64,000 nt of DNA, taken from positions 124,001-188,000 of the forward strand of contig NZ_NBOF01000003.1 in the NCBI RefSeq assembly GCF_002104475.1, in the 5' to 3' direction. Of this stretch, positions 27,504-35,813 are shown one piece after another. Within the stretch, counting starts at the first letter, position 1, and each line of letters opens with the position of its first letter. A model generated the notes under the pieces. It saw only the letters and a program-made list of their open reading frames with translations. It made no database searches and was not told the DNA's origin. This DNA comes from Cognaticolwellia mytili. GTDB taxonomy: Bacteria; Pseudomonadota; Gammaproteobacteria; Enterobacterales; Alteromonadaceae. The translations under genes and the position numbers were made by a program.

Positions 27504-30257
27504 GTGACACAAAACAACGAAGTAAGCCAAGCAGACCATACCAATCACGACAACGATACCATTGCGATGTCGATAGCTGATACTCAGTTTAGCCAGCAGG
27601 TTTTTCTTTCTGAAGATGAACAAGCCGCGCAATTGAAAAAAAGCAGTATGGCGCACTTTAAAATTATCGATATTTTAGGTAAAGGCGGCATGGGCGCGGT
27701 GTATAAGGCGAAAGATTTAGCCTTAGAGCGTTTTGTTGCCATTAAAATGTTACGGGTTAGCCAAGCACAGCAGCCGCTTATATTGGCGGAAGCAAAAACC
27801 ATTTCACAGCTTAATCACCCTAATATCGTTACTGTACATGATATTGCCCGCGATGGTGATGCTAGCTTTATTGTTATGGAATGGATTAACGGCAAACCGT
27901 TGAATGCTGTTATTCCATCGACAGGCTTAGCGCTTAATATTGCTGTTGATTATGCCAAACAAATGGCAATGGCACTGGATTGTGCTCACCAACAGCATAT
28001 TATTCATCGCGATATTAAGCCGCAAAATATTATGGTTGATGTTAACGGGCGAGTAAAAATTCTCGACTTTGGCATTGCCGGACTTATCGGCTCAGCGCCA
28101 TCAGCAGAGCCTTTAGTAGAAAAAGAGCCTTTAACAGAACAAGCGCCATCAGTAGATTTAGCCGAAGCAGAGGCAAGTATTATTGTCGGTTCGCCGCAAT
28201 ATATGTCGCCAGAGCAAATTCAGGGGCATGGTAGCGATGCCCGCTCTGACTTGTTTTCTTTTGGCATTGTTTTATATGAAATGCTAACGGGCGTTAAACC
28301 TTTTTTGGGTTTGAATTTAGCGCAAATTAGGCAGGCGATCAGCACAGGGCAATATACGCCGTTAACCGAATTTGACGCGGAACGAAAAACGAAACAACAA
28401 GCAAAACTGCCAAGCGAATTAATTGCTGTGGTCGACAAATTACTGGCGAGCACGCCATCAGCGCGCTACCAAAGTGCGACTGAACTTGTAAAAGACATTG
28501 CGGTAATCGATGACGCGATAAACCAGAAAAAAAATTGGTGGCAGCAACAGCATTGGCTAACGAAAACTTTACTAGTACTCCCTGTTATCGCGGTGTTAGC
28601 TTGGAATGTTCGTAGCACGTTATTTCCGCCGAGCACCCAAGAGTTGATTGCCCGGCAATTAATTGAGTCGAAAAAAATTGCCTTTTTACCGTTTGATAAC
28701 ATTAGTGGCGATCCAGTGTTACAAATATTCAGTGATGGTGTGGCGACCATGCTCAGTAGTGATTTAGCGGAAGTCGGTTACCAGCAAGGTGACGGTAGCA
28801 CTTGGGTATTGCCAACTAGCGAAATTAGCAAGCTTGAAGACCCGAGCGTGGCAGGAATTTACAACAAATATGGTGTCGATTTTATTATCACTGGCAGCAT
28901 TCAACATATGGGCTCTACCCGTAGCATTCATTTAAGTTTAGTGAATGGCGCTGATGGTCGGCAATTGAAATCACAGCAACTGACTATTGACGCCAATAAC
29001 TTATTTGCTGCACAAACTCAAATTCGAAAACAGGTGATGACTTTACTGGGTTGGCAAATACCTACAGAATTAACAGCAAAGTTCGCCCAACAAAAGCCCG
29101 ACTTTGATGGTGCTTATAAGCATTATTTACAAGGGCAAGGTTATTTATACCGTTTTGATCATAAAGATAATATTAGTAAAGCGCTTGAATCTTTTAGTGC
29201 AGCGATTTCGATAGATTCTAATTATGGTGATGCCTATGTTGGTTTGGCGGAAGCGCAATTACGTAGTTTTATTACCACCAAAGATGTACGCTTATTAGCA
29301 CTTATGGTTAAAACGGTTGAACAATTAATATTGGTCGCAAGTGAGCATCCGCTGCTCAGCTATTTGCAAGGAGAACTTAGGTTTAATCAAGGGGAGTATG
29401 CCGATGCCATTGAATTATTCAGTAAAAGCATTGATTTACAGCCGAGTTTTTTGAAAGCTTATACTGGGCTTTCATATGCATATGTAAAGTTAGGTGACTT
29501 TGCCAAAGCAGAACAAATTTTATTAAAGGCCTATGAAATTATGCCTAATAATAACACTATATTGACCGATTTAGGTGTTTTTCATTTTGAAAATGGCGAC
29601 TATCACAGAGCAATAGTTTTTTTTGAATTATTAGCTCAACAAGCACCTAATAATTACATAGCCTATTTAAATATTAGCGCTTGTCATTATCTTAATGGTG
29701 ATTTTAAAAAAGCAATTTTAGCGGCTAAAAAAGCAGTAAAAGTTAAACCTGATTATATTGCTTATTCAAACCTTGGCACTTCCTATTTCATTTTGAAAAA
29801 TTATGATAAAGCGGTTGAAGCTTTTGAAAGTATGATCGCCTTAAACAATCATGATTATATGAGTTGGGGCAATTTAGCCGATGCTTATCGTTTTGCTAAT
29901 AATGATAAATATGAAGAATCATTTAGACATGCAATAATGCTGGCAGAGCAAGCACTTGGGCTTAATATCAATGATAAAGCAGCGATTGCCTCTTTAGCGT
30001 ATTATCATGCCAATATAGGTAATAGCGATAAAGTACATTTTTATGCTCAACAAATTAATGAAAATGATCTTGGTGAAAATCAGTTTTCTGTTGCTGCTGC
30101 TTATGCTCAATTAAATCTCAATTCAGCAGCAATGAAATACTTAACTTTTGCGATTAAAAATAACTATTCCATTGCCGAAATATCAAACTCACCATTATTT
30201 AATAATTTAGAAAGTGAATCCAAGTATCAACAATTAATGAGTACAACCATAGAATAG
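27504..30257 (+). CDS. Transmembrane Ser/Thr protein kinase with TolB-like and TPR regions
   Basis: A 917-residue Hanks-type kinase. The cytosolic kinase domain (about residues 50-340) has the glycine loop GKGGMGAVYKAKD (59-71), VAIKML with the ATP-binding Lys near 80, HRDIKPQNIM near 168, DFGIAG near 188 and SPQYMSPEQIQG. An insert rich in Glu and Pro lies in the activation-loop region. One membrane helix follows (about 352-372). The outer part starts with a TolB/FlgO-like domain (KIAFLPFDNISGDPVLQIFSDG) and continues in at least six TPR-like repeats to the end. The start is GTG; the ribosome site is weak, so an ATG 22 codons on is possible. The FHA protein upstream is a natural phosphoprotein partner. 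Confidence 0.88.
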   Translation: MTQNNEVSQADHTNHDNDTIAMSIADTQFSQQVFLSEDEQAAQLKKSSMAHFKIIDILGKGGMGAVYKAKDLALERFVAIKMLRVSQAQQPLILAEAKTISQLNHPNIVTVHDIARDGDASFIVMEWINGKPLNAVIPSTGLALNIAVDYAKQMAMALDCAHQQHIIHRDIKPQNIMVDVNGRVKILDFGIAGLIGSAPSAEPLVEKEPLTEQAPSVDLAEAEASIIVGSPQYMSPEQIQGHGSDARSDLFSFGIVLYEMLTGVKPFLGLNLAQIRQAISTGQYTPLTEFDAERKTKQQAKLPSELIAVVDKLLASTPSARYQSATELVKDIAVIDDAINQKKNWWQQQHWLTKTLLVLPVIAVLAWNVRSTLFPPSTQELIARQLIESKKIAFLPFDNISGDPVLQIFSDGVATMLSSDLAEVGYQQGDGSTWVLPTSEISKLEDPSVAGIYNKYGVDFIITGSIQHMGSTRSIHLSLVNGADGRQLKSQQLTIDANNLFAAQTQIRKQVMTLLGWQIPTELTAKFAQQKPDFDGAYKHYLQGQGYLYRFDHKDNISKALESFSAAISIDSNYGDAYVGLAEAQLRSFITTKDVRLLALMVKTVEQLILVASEHPLLSYLQGELRFNQGEYADAIELFSKSIDLQPSFLKAYTGLSYAYVKLGDFAKAEQILLKAYEIMPNNNTILTDLGVFHFENGDYHRAIVFFELLAQQAPNNYIAYLNISACHYLNGDFKKAILAAKKAVKVKPDYIAYSNLGTSYFILKNYDKAVEAFESMIALNNHDYMSWGNLADAYRFANNDKYEESFRHAIMLAEQALGLNINDKAAIASLAYYHANIGNSDKVHFYAQQINENDLGENQFSVAAAYAQLNLNSAAMKYLTFAIKNNYSIAEISNSPLFNNLESESKYQQLMSTTIE

Positions 30258-30262
30258 CTTTA

Positions 30263-30772
30263 TTAACCCCTCACAACACGGATACGAGGATCCCAAGCCA
30301 CATAATATTTCTCACCATCAAGTTTAAAGCTAATCTGAATGATGACATCATCAATGTCATCTGCACCTTCGGTTAGCGAAGCTTTATAGATAACTTGTGT
30401 GCTGCTTTTTGATACTTGCTGTAAATCAAAGTTATTTTGCACAATACCTTTCCACTTACCCTTAGCGCCACTGTTATCGTTGTCTACAAGGATACAAGCA
30501 ACGGTATTACCATTATTGATTTCAAATGGTGGCTTGATTATCTCAAGGCCGGTTTCACTTGAAGTATAATGAAAATATTTATCCTCTAGGTTTTCTGGAA
30601 TATAAGAAACCGTATGGCCCTTGCCGTTAAATTGTACTTTTAGCTCTTCAGGATTTTTCGTTGTTGGCTTTGTTGCGGCCAGCTTAATATCGGCGGCAAG
30701 TTGGGCAAAGTTCATATGGACAGAAAAAGTGCTGTCTGGTGTTATTTCGCTATCTGTTTTTGCGTGACTCAT
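30263..30772 (-). CDS. Small beta-rich protein of unknown function
   Basis: A 169-residue soluble protein without a signal peptide; AGGAA precedes the ATG. It is acidic and beta-rich, with the segments INNGNTVACILVDNDNSGAK and DVIIQISFKLDGEKYYVAWDP. The end, DP-R-I-R-V, is reminiscent of the exported protein encoded at 26.3 kb. It is convergent with the kinase gene, with only five bases between the stops. No family is recognised. Confidence 0.55.
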   Translation of the reverse strand: MSHAKTDSEITPDSTFSVHMNFAQLAADIKLAATKPTTKNPEELKVQFNGKGHTVSYIPENLEDKYFHYTSSETGLEIIKPPFEINNGNTVACILVDNDNSGAKGKWKGIVQNNFDLQQVSKSSTQVIYKASLTEGADDIDDVIIQISFKLDGEKYYVAWDPRIRVVRG

Positions 30773-31178
30773 ATTGTTATTCCTGTGAGGTGCCTGTATG
30801 GCGATTAATAAAAATAAAAAGGGTTGATATCGATACTGAAATTATTCCTACTATCTATTACAACAATGAATTTATCATAACGGTTTATGATAAGTTCGCC
30901 AAATTTTTCTAGCATGATTAATGAGTTAACACACAAGAGACGTTGTATTATTGAGCAATAATATAAGTAAATAATGTTCACCTTGCTATAGTATTTACTT
31001 TGCTGCCAAAGTGCTTGATTCACTTGAATATCAACCACTCATTATCGAGAGTTCAGGTTAAATATTTTCCAGAGTAGTCAGTGAGGAGCTTAATGGGTAA
31101 ATAATGCATTGACGCTAAATTTTTTTAGTGTTGTTTTAGTGCCTCTTAACAATTTTTTGGCAGGGTACTATTTTATTG
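30773..31178. other. Gene-poor spacer
   Basis: A 406-base AT-rich stretch. An open frame of 77 codons on the minus strand (30805-31038) has no ribosome site and an unconvincing composition. I see no hairpin terminator, repeat or RNA signature. Confidence 0.4.
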
Positions 31179-31661
31179 TTACTGCTTATTAGAAAAAATA
31201 CGGCTAATTTTTTCGGCAATGGTTAAGCGTGGTTTTTGCTCTGGATGTTTTTCTGCTTTTCTTTCTGACTTACTATAGCGTTTACTTTTCATGTTATTGG
31301 GTTCAAATAATTCAAGGGTAATAATGTCAGTACGCGCGAACAGCTCAGTTTGTTTTGGCTGATCTGATTGTTCTATGCTTGCTGCGGTATCACTTTCTTC
31401 TATTGCTATTTCAATGGCCGTTGTTGTATTTTTATTTTCATGCTTACTGCTAGTAAAATATTTTTTAGTCATGTTATTTTCTAAGTCTTTCTTCGCTGTA
31501 ATAAGATCATCTTCTTTACTGAAAAAGCAATATAAATCAGTCTTAATTTCTATATCATCAAAGTGAAAACCTACTGGTAATGGATCTGTGCATGGTACGC
31601 CAGATTTATAATAGTCACGCATCGTTTTCATATAACTTATAAATGATTTAGGTACGCTCAT
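31179..31661 (-). CDS. Charged cytosolic protein of unknown function
   Basis: A 160-residue hydrophilic protein. GGAGAA lies just before the ATG at 31661, so this start is preferred over one at 31691. The N-terminal part (SVPKSFISYMKTMRDYYKSG through GFHFDDIEIKTDLYCFF) seems folded. The second half is low-complexity: Ser/Glu/Lys-rich, with a basic KSKRYSKSERKAEKHPEQK tract, probably disordered. It lies at the edge of the kinase/FHA region and may belong to it. No domain is recognised. Confidence 0.5.
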   Translation of the reverse strand: MSVPKSFISYMKTMRDYYKSGVPCTDPLPVGFHFDDIEIKTDLYCFFSKEDDLITAKKDLENNMTKKYFTSSKHENKNTTTAIEIAIEESDTAASIEQSDQPKQTELFARTDIITLELFEPNNMKSKRYSKSERKAEKHPEQKPRLTIAEKISRIFSNKQ

Positions 31662-31812
31662 GATATTCTCCAATTTACAGCCACTTTTCATTTCTTTTCA
31701 ATTTTTCGCTATGCGGCATAATAGCGGCTGAGCGAGCGTAATAACCATTACATGGCATTACATGAAGCATGTATAAGCATTGTTATAGAAGAAACTCCTG
31801 ACTTTAATGCAG

Positions 31813-32083
31813 TTAATACCAAACGGATTAACTTATCGGTTAACTTAGAACTACATTAGCGAGCTTAAAACAAGCAAAATGCGTTAAACATAGTTACTCT
31901 ATATTTCATTCATTTTGTGCTGTTATTAGTTTGCTAATGAGCTCCCGAAGGGCGAGTTTAAAAAGCCTACATGCGGCGTTATTGATTTTGATAAGGGAAT
32001 AGCCATTCTCTTCAATCAATGTCTTGCCTGTAAGCCTTTTAATTCTCGCTAAGTGATCAATAAATTAGTCCGGTTGGTATAAT
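31813..32083. mobile_element. MITE-like element A (271 bp)
   Basis: Imperfect terminal inverted repeats of about 35 bp bound this element: TTAATACCAAACGGATTAAC on the left and, read from the other end, ATTATACCAACCGGACTAAT on the right. The flanks carry the direct repeat TGCAG at 31808-31812 and 32084-32088, possibly extending to TGCAGTTAA, as expected for a target duplication. No transposase is encoded. The interior has palindromic GAGCTCCCGAAGGGCGAG and a block TAAGGGAATA-N20-TCTTGC shared with element B at 48.76-49.02 kb. It sits 68 bp upstream of the Fur box of the next operon. Confidence 0.72.
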
Positions 32084-32151
32084 TGCAGTTAAAATCAATA
32101 GTAAAATACCCTCTCTATTTTTCCTTTAAATAAACCCTTGTAAATATTAAT

Positions 32152-32170
32152 GAGAATGATTATCATTTGA
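32152..32170. promoter_or_regulatory. Fur box upstream of the pseudoazurin/Ni-SOD operon
   Basis: The sequence GAGAATGATTATCATTTGA matches the 19-bp Fur consensus GATAATGATAATCATTATC at 14 positions, including the full central AATGAT-ATCATT core. It ends 27 bases before the pseudoazurin start codon, in the promoter region. It predicts repression by Fur when iron is plentiful. Confidence 0.78.
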
Positions 32171-32197
32171 TTTAAGTTGTTTTTAATAAGGATATCT

Positions 32198-32656
32198 ATG
32201 AAGAAGGTAATGACTATTTGGACTATTGCTTTAGCTGTTGTTTTGGCTATTGCTTTGAATGCTACCGCTTACGCTAAAAATCATCAGGTAAAGTTATTGA
32301 CTAGCGATGATAATGGCCAAAATATGATTATGTCGCCAGGTTATTTAAAAATAGCACTAGGGGATTCGGTTACTTTTATTCCAGCAGATCCATCTCATAA
32401 TGTTGAGTCAATTTCTATTCCTGAAAAAGCAGCAAAGTTTGTCAGCCCAATGGGGCAGAAATATAGCCATACCTTCAATGTAAATGGTGTTTATCTCTAC
32501 AAATGTACACCGCATTTTGTGCTCGGTATGTGGGGTGTTATTCAAGTTGGTGATGCGGAAAATATCGAACAAGTAAACAAAGATTGGTCAACGCTTAGTA
32601 CTGGCGTGGCAATGAACAAAGCGCGTGTAAGTGCCTATTTGTCTCAGGTGAAATAG
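32198..32656 (+). CDS. Pseudoazurin (type 1 blue copper protein)
   Basis: A 152-residue periplasmic electron carrier. A signal peptide (MKKVMTIWTIALAVVLAIAL..AYA) is followed by one cupredoxin domain closely like pseudoazurin: VTFIPADPSHNVESI, YKCTPHFVLGMWGVIQVG. The copper ligands are His67, Cys103, His106 and Met111. AAGGA precedes the ATG at 32198. It is first after the Fur box and is followed within two bases by the next gene. A copper carrier under Fur control would replace a haem cytochrome when iron is short. That role is inferred. Confidence 0.9.
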   Translation: MKKVMTIWTIALAVVLAIALNATAYAKNHQVKLLTSDDNGQNMIMSPGYLKIALGDSVTFIPADPSHNVESISIPEKAAKFVSPMGQKYSHTFNVNGVYLYKCTPHFVLGMWGVIQVGDAENIEQVNKDWSTLSTGVAMNKARVSAYLSQVK

Positions 32657-32658
32657 GG

Positions 32659-33102
32659 ATGAGTATGATGGAACACGCTCAATGGCAGTCATTGCTAACA
32701 CTTGGTAATGAATGTTTTCACGATAAGCAATTAAATCAAGCGGAAGCTTTTTACTGGCAGGCTTATGATTTATTGAGCTTGGCTTGTCATGAAGAGCCAC
32801 AGTCTTCTGATGTACTGATGGCGTGGATCTGCGCTTGCCATAATTTGGCTTTATTGTATGAAACCTTTGGTAATTTAGATTTGTCGCTGAAGTTTTTAAT
32901 GACTCCCCATGAGTATTTGGTCGCGGTATCTGAATCTAAGCATTTTAATGACGATGTTAAGTTCACGGCTTTTAAAGGCATGGGTTTAACGCTACCGCCG
33001 ATTTTATTATTTACTAAGAACCATAAAATTTGTGATGGCTGTCGTGAGCAACTGCCATTGCTAGAAAAAATTATTGCACAAGCGACTAGCTCTATTCATT
33101 AA
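32659..33102 (+). CDS. TPR-like protein in the Ni-SOD operon
   Basis: A 147-residue soluble, helical protein. Paired amphipathic helices (LLTLGNECFHDKQLNQAEAF, ICACHNLALLYETFGNLDLS) have the spacing of tetratricopeptide repeats, and the overall look is like DUF2753-type proteins of vibrios. A CXXC motif (KICDGCREQL) sits near the C-terminus and could bind metal or be redox active. Two bases separate its start from the pseudoazurin stop. It may help assemble a metalloprotein encoded beside it, but nothing in the sequence proves this. Confidence 0.6.
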   Translation: MSMMEHAQWQSLLTLGNECFHDKQLNQAEAFYWQAYDLLSLACHEEPQSSDVLMAWICACHNLALLYETFGNLDLSLKFLMTPHEYLVAVSESKHFNDDVKFTAFKGMGLTLPPILLFTKNHKICDGCREQLPLLEKIIAQATSSIH

Positions 33103-33117
33103 CAAGGAAAAATTATC

Positions 33118-33333
33118 ATGTATCAATTACTCATTTTACTGACTGGCTTGGTTATCTCTATGCAAAGTTTTGCGCATGAAGGGCATGATCATAGCGATCC
33201 TATGTCTTCACTTATTCACTTATTTTGGTTAGCACCATTGATAATAGGCGCAGGATTGCTAGTGACATATGTTAAACGTCGTTATTTTTCGTCAACTAAA
33301 AATAACGCCGGAGTAAGCAATGATGATGTATAA
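33118..33333 (+). CDS. Small His-rich membrane protein
   Basis: A 71-residue protein with AAGGAAA before its ATG. A signal peptide (LLILLTGLVISMQSFA) is followed at once by HEGHDHSDP, so cleavage after SFA would leave a His-rich metal-binding N-terminus outside the inner membrane. One membrane helix (about 33-51) and a basic tail VKRRYFSSTK follow. Its end overlaps the Ni-SOD start by 14 bases, indicating coupled translation. Metal delivery (nickel or copper) is a reasonable guess from the motif and the neighbours. Confidence 0.62.
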   Translation: MYQLLILLTGLVISMQSFAHEGHDHSDPMSSLIHLFWLAPLIIGAGLLVTYVKRRYFSSTKNNAGVSNDDV

Positions 33334-33826
33334 AATATTAGCGCTGCTTGATAGTAAAAATCCCTTTGAGCAAGCTTCTGCCCACTGTGATATTCCCTGT
33401 AAAATTTATGACCCTATTTCAGCGCAGTTAGCGGTTCTCACGATGATCCGTATGGTTGATTTATTAACAGAATTAAAAACTAATGACTCATTAAGCTTTG
33501 AGCAGCAAGCAACGTTTAATCGCTTAGTGGGTGAGAAAGAAGCGCATGGTAAACAAATAAAAGCTGATATTAGCGTTATATGGGGTGATTATATTAAACA
33601 ACCTCAGCTAGACAATCACCCTGAATTACATCAGTTGACTCATGAAATAATGTTGGCAGCTTCATTTGCCAAGCAGCATATTGACCGCGCAGCAACATTA
33701 ACTTTATTAGATAAAGTTAATCAGTTTGCTGAAATATTTTGGCAAACAAAAGGTGTTGCTACTTATCGTGCAGTGAGTCCTTATCCGCCTGCTGAAATTC
33801 TGGTTTACCCTGATCTAAAAGCATAA
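33320..33826 (+). CDS. sodN: Nickel superoxide dismutase precursor
   Basis: A 168-residue protein that converts superoxide to oxygen and hydrogen peroxide. After a 21-residue leader ending in SA comes HCDIPCKIYDP, the nickel hook of Ni-SOD. His22, Cys23, Cys27 and Tyr30 correspond to His1, Cys2, Cys6 and Tyr9 of the mature Streptomyces enzyme, whose leader also ends in SA. The rest is a four-helix body of normal length. GGAG lies six bases before the ATG. The leader must be cut for nickel to bind; the usual SodX protease gene is not found nearby. Position behind a Fur box suggests it replaces iron SOD in iron shortage. Confidence 0.93.
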   Translation: MMMYKILALLDSKNPFEQASAHCDIPCKIYDPISAQLAVLTMIRMVDLLTELKTNDSLSFEQQATFNRLVGEKEAHGKQIKADISVIWGDYIKQPQLDNHPELHQLTHEIMLAASFAKQHIDRAATLTLLDKVNQFAEIFWQTKGVATYRAVSPYPPAEILVYPDLKA

Positions 33827-33963
33827 TGCTACAGCGCTTTACTATTAGCGGTTCAATGCTTGCTAATACTATCAGTTGAAGCTACGAGTAAGACGATTGA
33901 AGCGTTTAATATCTTTGATAAAAAACGCATTACCGTACTATTTATACCAGAGCTAAGCACATT

Positions 33964-35160
33964 ATGAACCTTTCGTTGACACTTGCCCTAGCCAAGCAAC
34001 ATTCGTTAAAATTCAAGGCATTAGTACCGCATTATCGACGATTGCTGTTACCTGTTTTTCTTTGTGTATTATTGCTGCAAACACAAACTCGTGATCTTAC
34101 CTTAAGCGTACTTTCTGATGCTTTTTGGCAGGTGGCGGTATTTGTTGCCATGACCTTAACTATCTACCATTTATTTGCCGATAAAATTAGCCATTTATAT
34201 GTTAATAGTAAAGGTGAAAAAAAGCCGTTTAGGGAAATAGTGACCGCAAGTTTGATGGGAATTTTACCGGGGTGTGGCGGTGCAATTGTTGTTATTACGC
34301 AATATGTTAGTGGCCGAATGAGCTTTGGTGCTGTGGCGGCGGTGTTAACGTCAACCATGGGCGATGCGGCATTTTTGTTGCTAGCCGCTGAGCCTGTAAC
34401 AGGTCTCGGCATTGTGGTGTTATGCTTTTTTGTTGGCATTGTATCGGGCAGTGCTGTTAACCGTATTCATGGGCCTGATTTTTTACGAAATACCATCACG
34501 CAGCCACAAACTAAGGCGGGTGTAGGAGAAGTTAAAGCCACTCGCTCTAAACGCTTAAAATTTCAAGGTTTACTTTGGCAATGGCTGATGATCCCTGGTG
34601 CTGTTATAGGCTTACTTATCGCCGGACAAGTTGATATTGTTGCGTTGTTTAATACCAGTGAAGCTGTTATCCAGGGAATAGGAGCTGCAATCACCTTAGG
34701 GTTTATATTTCTTTGGGCAGCAACGCGTGAAGTGACTAGTTATGAGTCTATAGTCTCAGAAGACAAAAAAAATCGGCAAAGTAAAGTTTTTCAAAAAGTA
34801 GCCGTGGATACTAACTTTGTCACGAGCTGGGTGGTGGTGGCATTTCTGCTTTTTGAGTTAGTGATGCTTTATGGCGATTTTAAAATTGAAAACCTCTTTC
34901 TGCGGTTTGGCAGTATTGCGCCATTAGCGGGTGTGTTGATTGGCATGATCCCAGGATGTGGGCCACAAATTATTACCACATCGCTATATTTGTCGGGAGC
35001 CATTCCGTTGTCTGCACAAATAGGCAATGCAATAAGCAACGATGGTGATGCTTTATTTCCTGCCATTGCGCTATCACCTAAAGTAGCCTTTGTTGCCACG
35101 ATATATTCTTCAATACCCGCAATATTAGCGGCTTATGGTTACTATTGGTTATTTGAGTAA
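33964..35160 (+). CDS. Putative 10-TM heavy-metal exporter
   Basis: A 398-residue inner-membrane protein of the ArsP_2-like putative manganese/heavy-metal transporter family. It is built as two related halves, each carrying a PGCG motif in a membrane-embedded loop: MGILPGCGGAIVVITQYVSG with MGDAAFLLLA, and IGMIPGCGPQIITTSLYLSG with SNDGDALFPAIAL. This points to an inverted-repeat transporter. It follows sodN after 137 bp, so it may have its own promoter. Its cargo (nickel, manganese or other) is unknown; the context suggests metal balance linked to Ni-SOD. Confidence 0.8.
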   Translation: MNLSLTLALAKQHSLKFKALVPHYRRLLLPVFLCVLLLQTQTRDLTLSVLSDAFWQVAVFVAMTLTIYHLFADKISHLYVNSKGEKKPFREIVTASLMGILPGCGGAIVVITQYVSGRMSFGAVAAVLTSTMGDAAFLLLAAEPVTGLGIVVLCFFVGIVSGSAVNRIHGPDFLRNTITQPQTKAGVGEVKATRSKRLKFQGLLWQWLMIPGAVIGLLIAGQVDIVALFNTSEAVIQGIGAAITLGFIFLWAATREVTSYESIVSEDKKNRQSKVFQKVAVDTNFVTSWVVVAFLLFELVMLYGDFKIENLFLRFGSIAPLAGVLIGMIPGCGPQIITTSLYLSGAIPLSAQIGNAISNDGDALFPAIALSPKVAFVATIYSSIPAILAAYGYYWLFE

Positions 35161-35243
35161 GAGAGATCTGGAGATTGCTATATTGAATTGAAAGCGCTAC
35201 TTTGATGTGTTTTCGCAGCAGCCCCTTTTATACTATGAATATT

Positions 35244-35813
35244 CTAATAGGCATAAATAAAAACAAAAGCGGCTGGAATCAAAAAGCCAGCAACAACCAA
35301 TAAACCTCGTGAACTTTTAATACCCTTTTTACCTTTCACCATGAATAATGCCGATAGTGCTAGATAAATAAGTAAAGCAGCATAAAAGTCAGAGTAATAG
35401 GTCCATGCACTTCTTGCGTCATTCAAATGTAAGAAATTAAAATTTTTTAGCAAAAAACGTGGTGATATTTGCTGTAAAACCACGGTGTTTTTAGCAACGT
35501 TTATGATTAGCGTCTGATTGTTTTTAGTGAATAATTTATAGGTTGTCGGTGTTTGCCAAAACCTTGCTTTGACGGTGCCACTAAGGCTAAGTTCTTTTAA
35601 TAACCAAGGTTCAAAGTTGTCCTGATTAATCTTCTTTGCAATATTCGATATTGCATGTTCTGTTTGCGTGACCTGATAGTTTGGGTCCCAATCATTTACA
35701 TGGTTAAGCGCAATGCCCGAAATTGCAAAAATTAAGGTCAAACCAACACAAAAGTAACCGATATCTCGATGCAAATTTCGGTTTAATCTAAACCAATTAA
35801 TATTTTTTGCCAT
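35244..35813 (-). CDS. PepSY-associated transmembrane protein
   Basis: A 189-residue inner-membrane protein of the PepSY_TM-like type. The first helix follows LNRNLHRDIGYFC and includes ALNHVNDWDPNY. A periplasmic domain precedes two more helices (about 137-157 and 167-187), with NFLHLNDARSAWTYYSDFYAA before the second. His residues at the helix ends could bind haem or metal, as proposed for related iron-reductase-like proteins. Its start codon shares one base with the stop of the DUF4920 gene (TAATG), so the two are coupled. Confidence 0.78.
   Translation of the reverse strand: MAKNINWFRLNRNLHRDIGYFCVGLTLIFAISGIALNHVNDWDPNYQVTQTEHAISNIAKKINQDNFEPWLLKELSLSGTVKARFWQTPTTYKLFTKNNQTLIINVAKNTVVLQQISPRFLLKNFNFLHLNDARSAWTYYSDFYAALLIYLALSALFMVKGKKGIKSSRGLLVVAGFLIPAAFVFIYAY

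Noticed and set aside
30805-31038. 77-codon open frame on the minus strand
   Set aside because: No ribosome site, TTG/GTG-like start context, and a Tyr/Ile/Asn-rich composition typical of chance frames in AT-rich DNA.
33118-33333. His-rich 71-residue protein considered as the SodX maturation protease
   Set aside because: It is far too short and has no catalytic Ser/Lys motif; it looks like a small membrane anchor with a metal-binding end.
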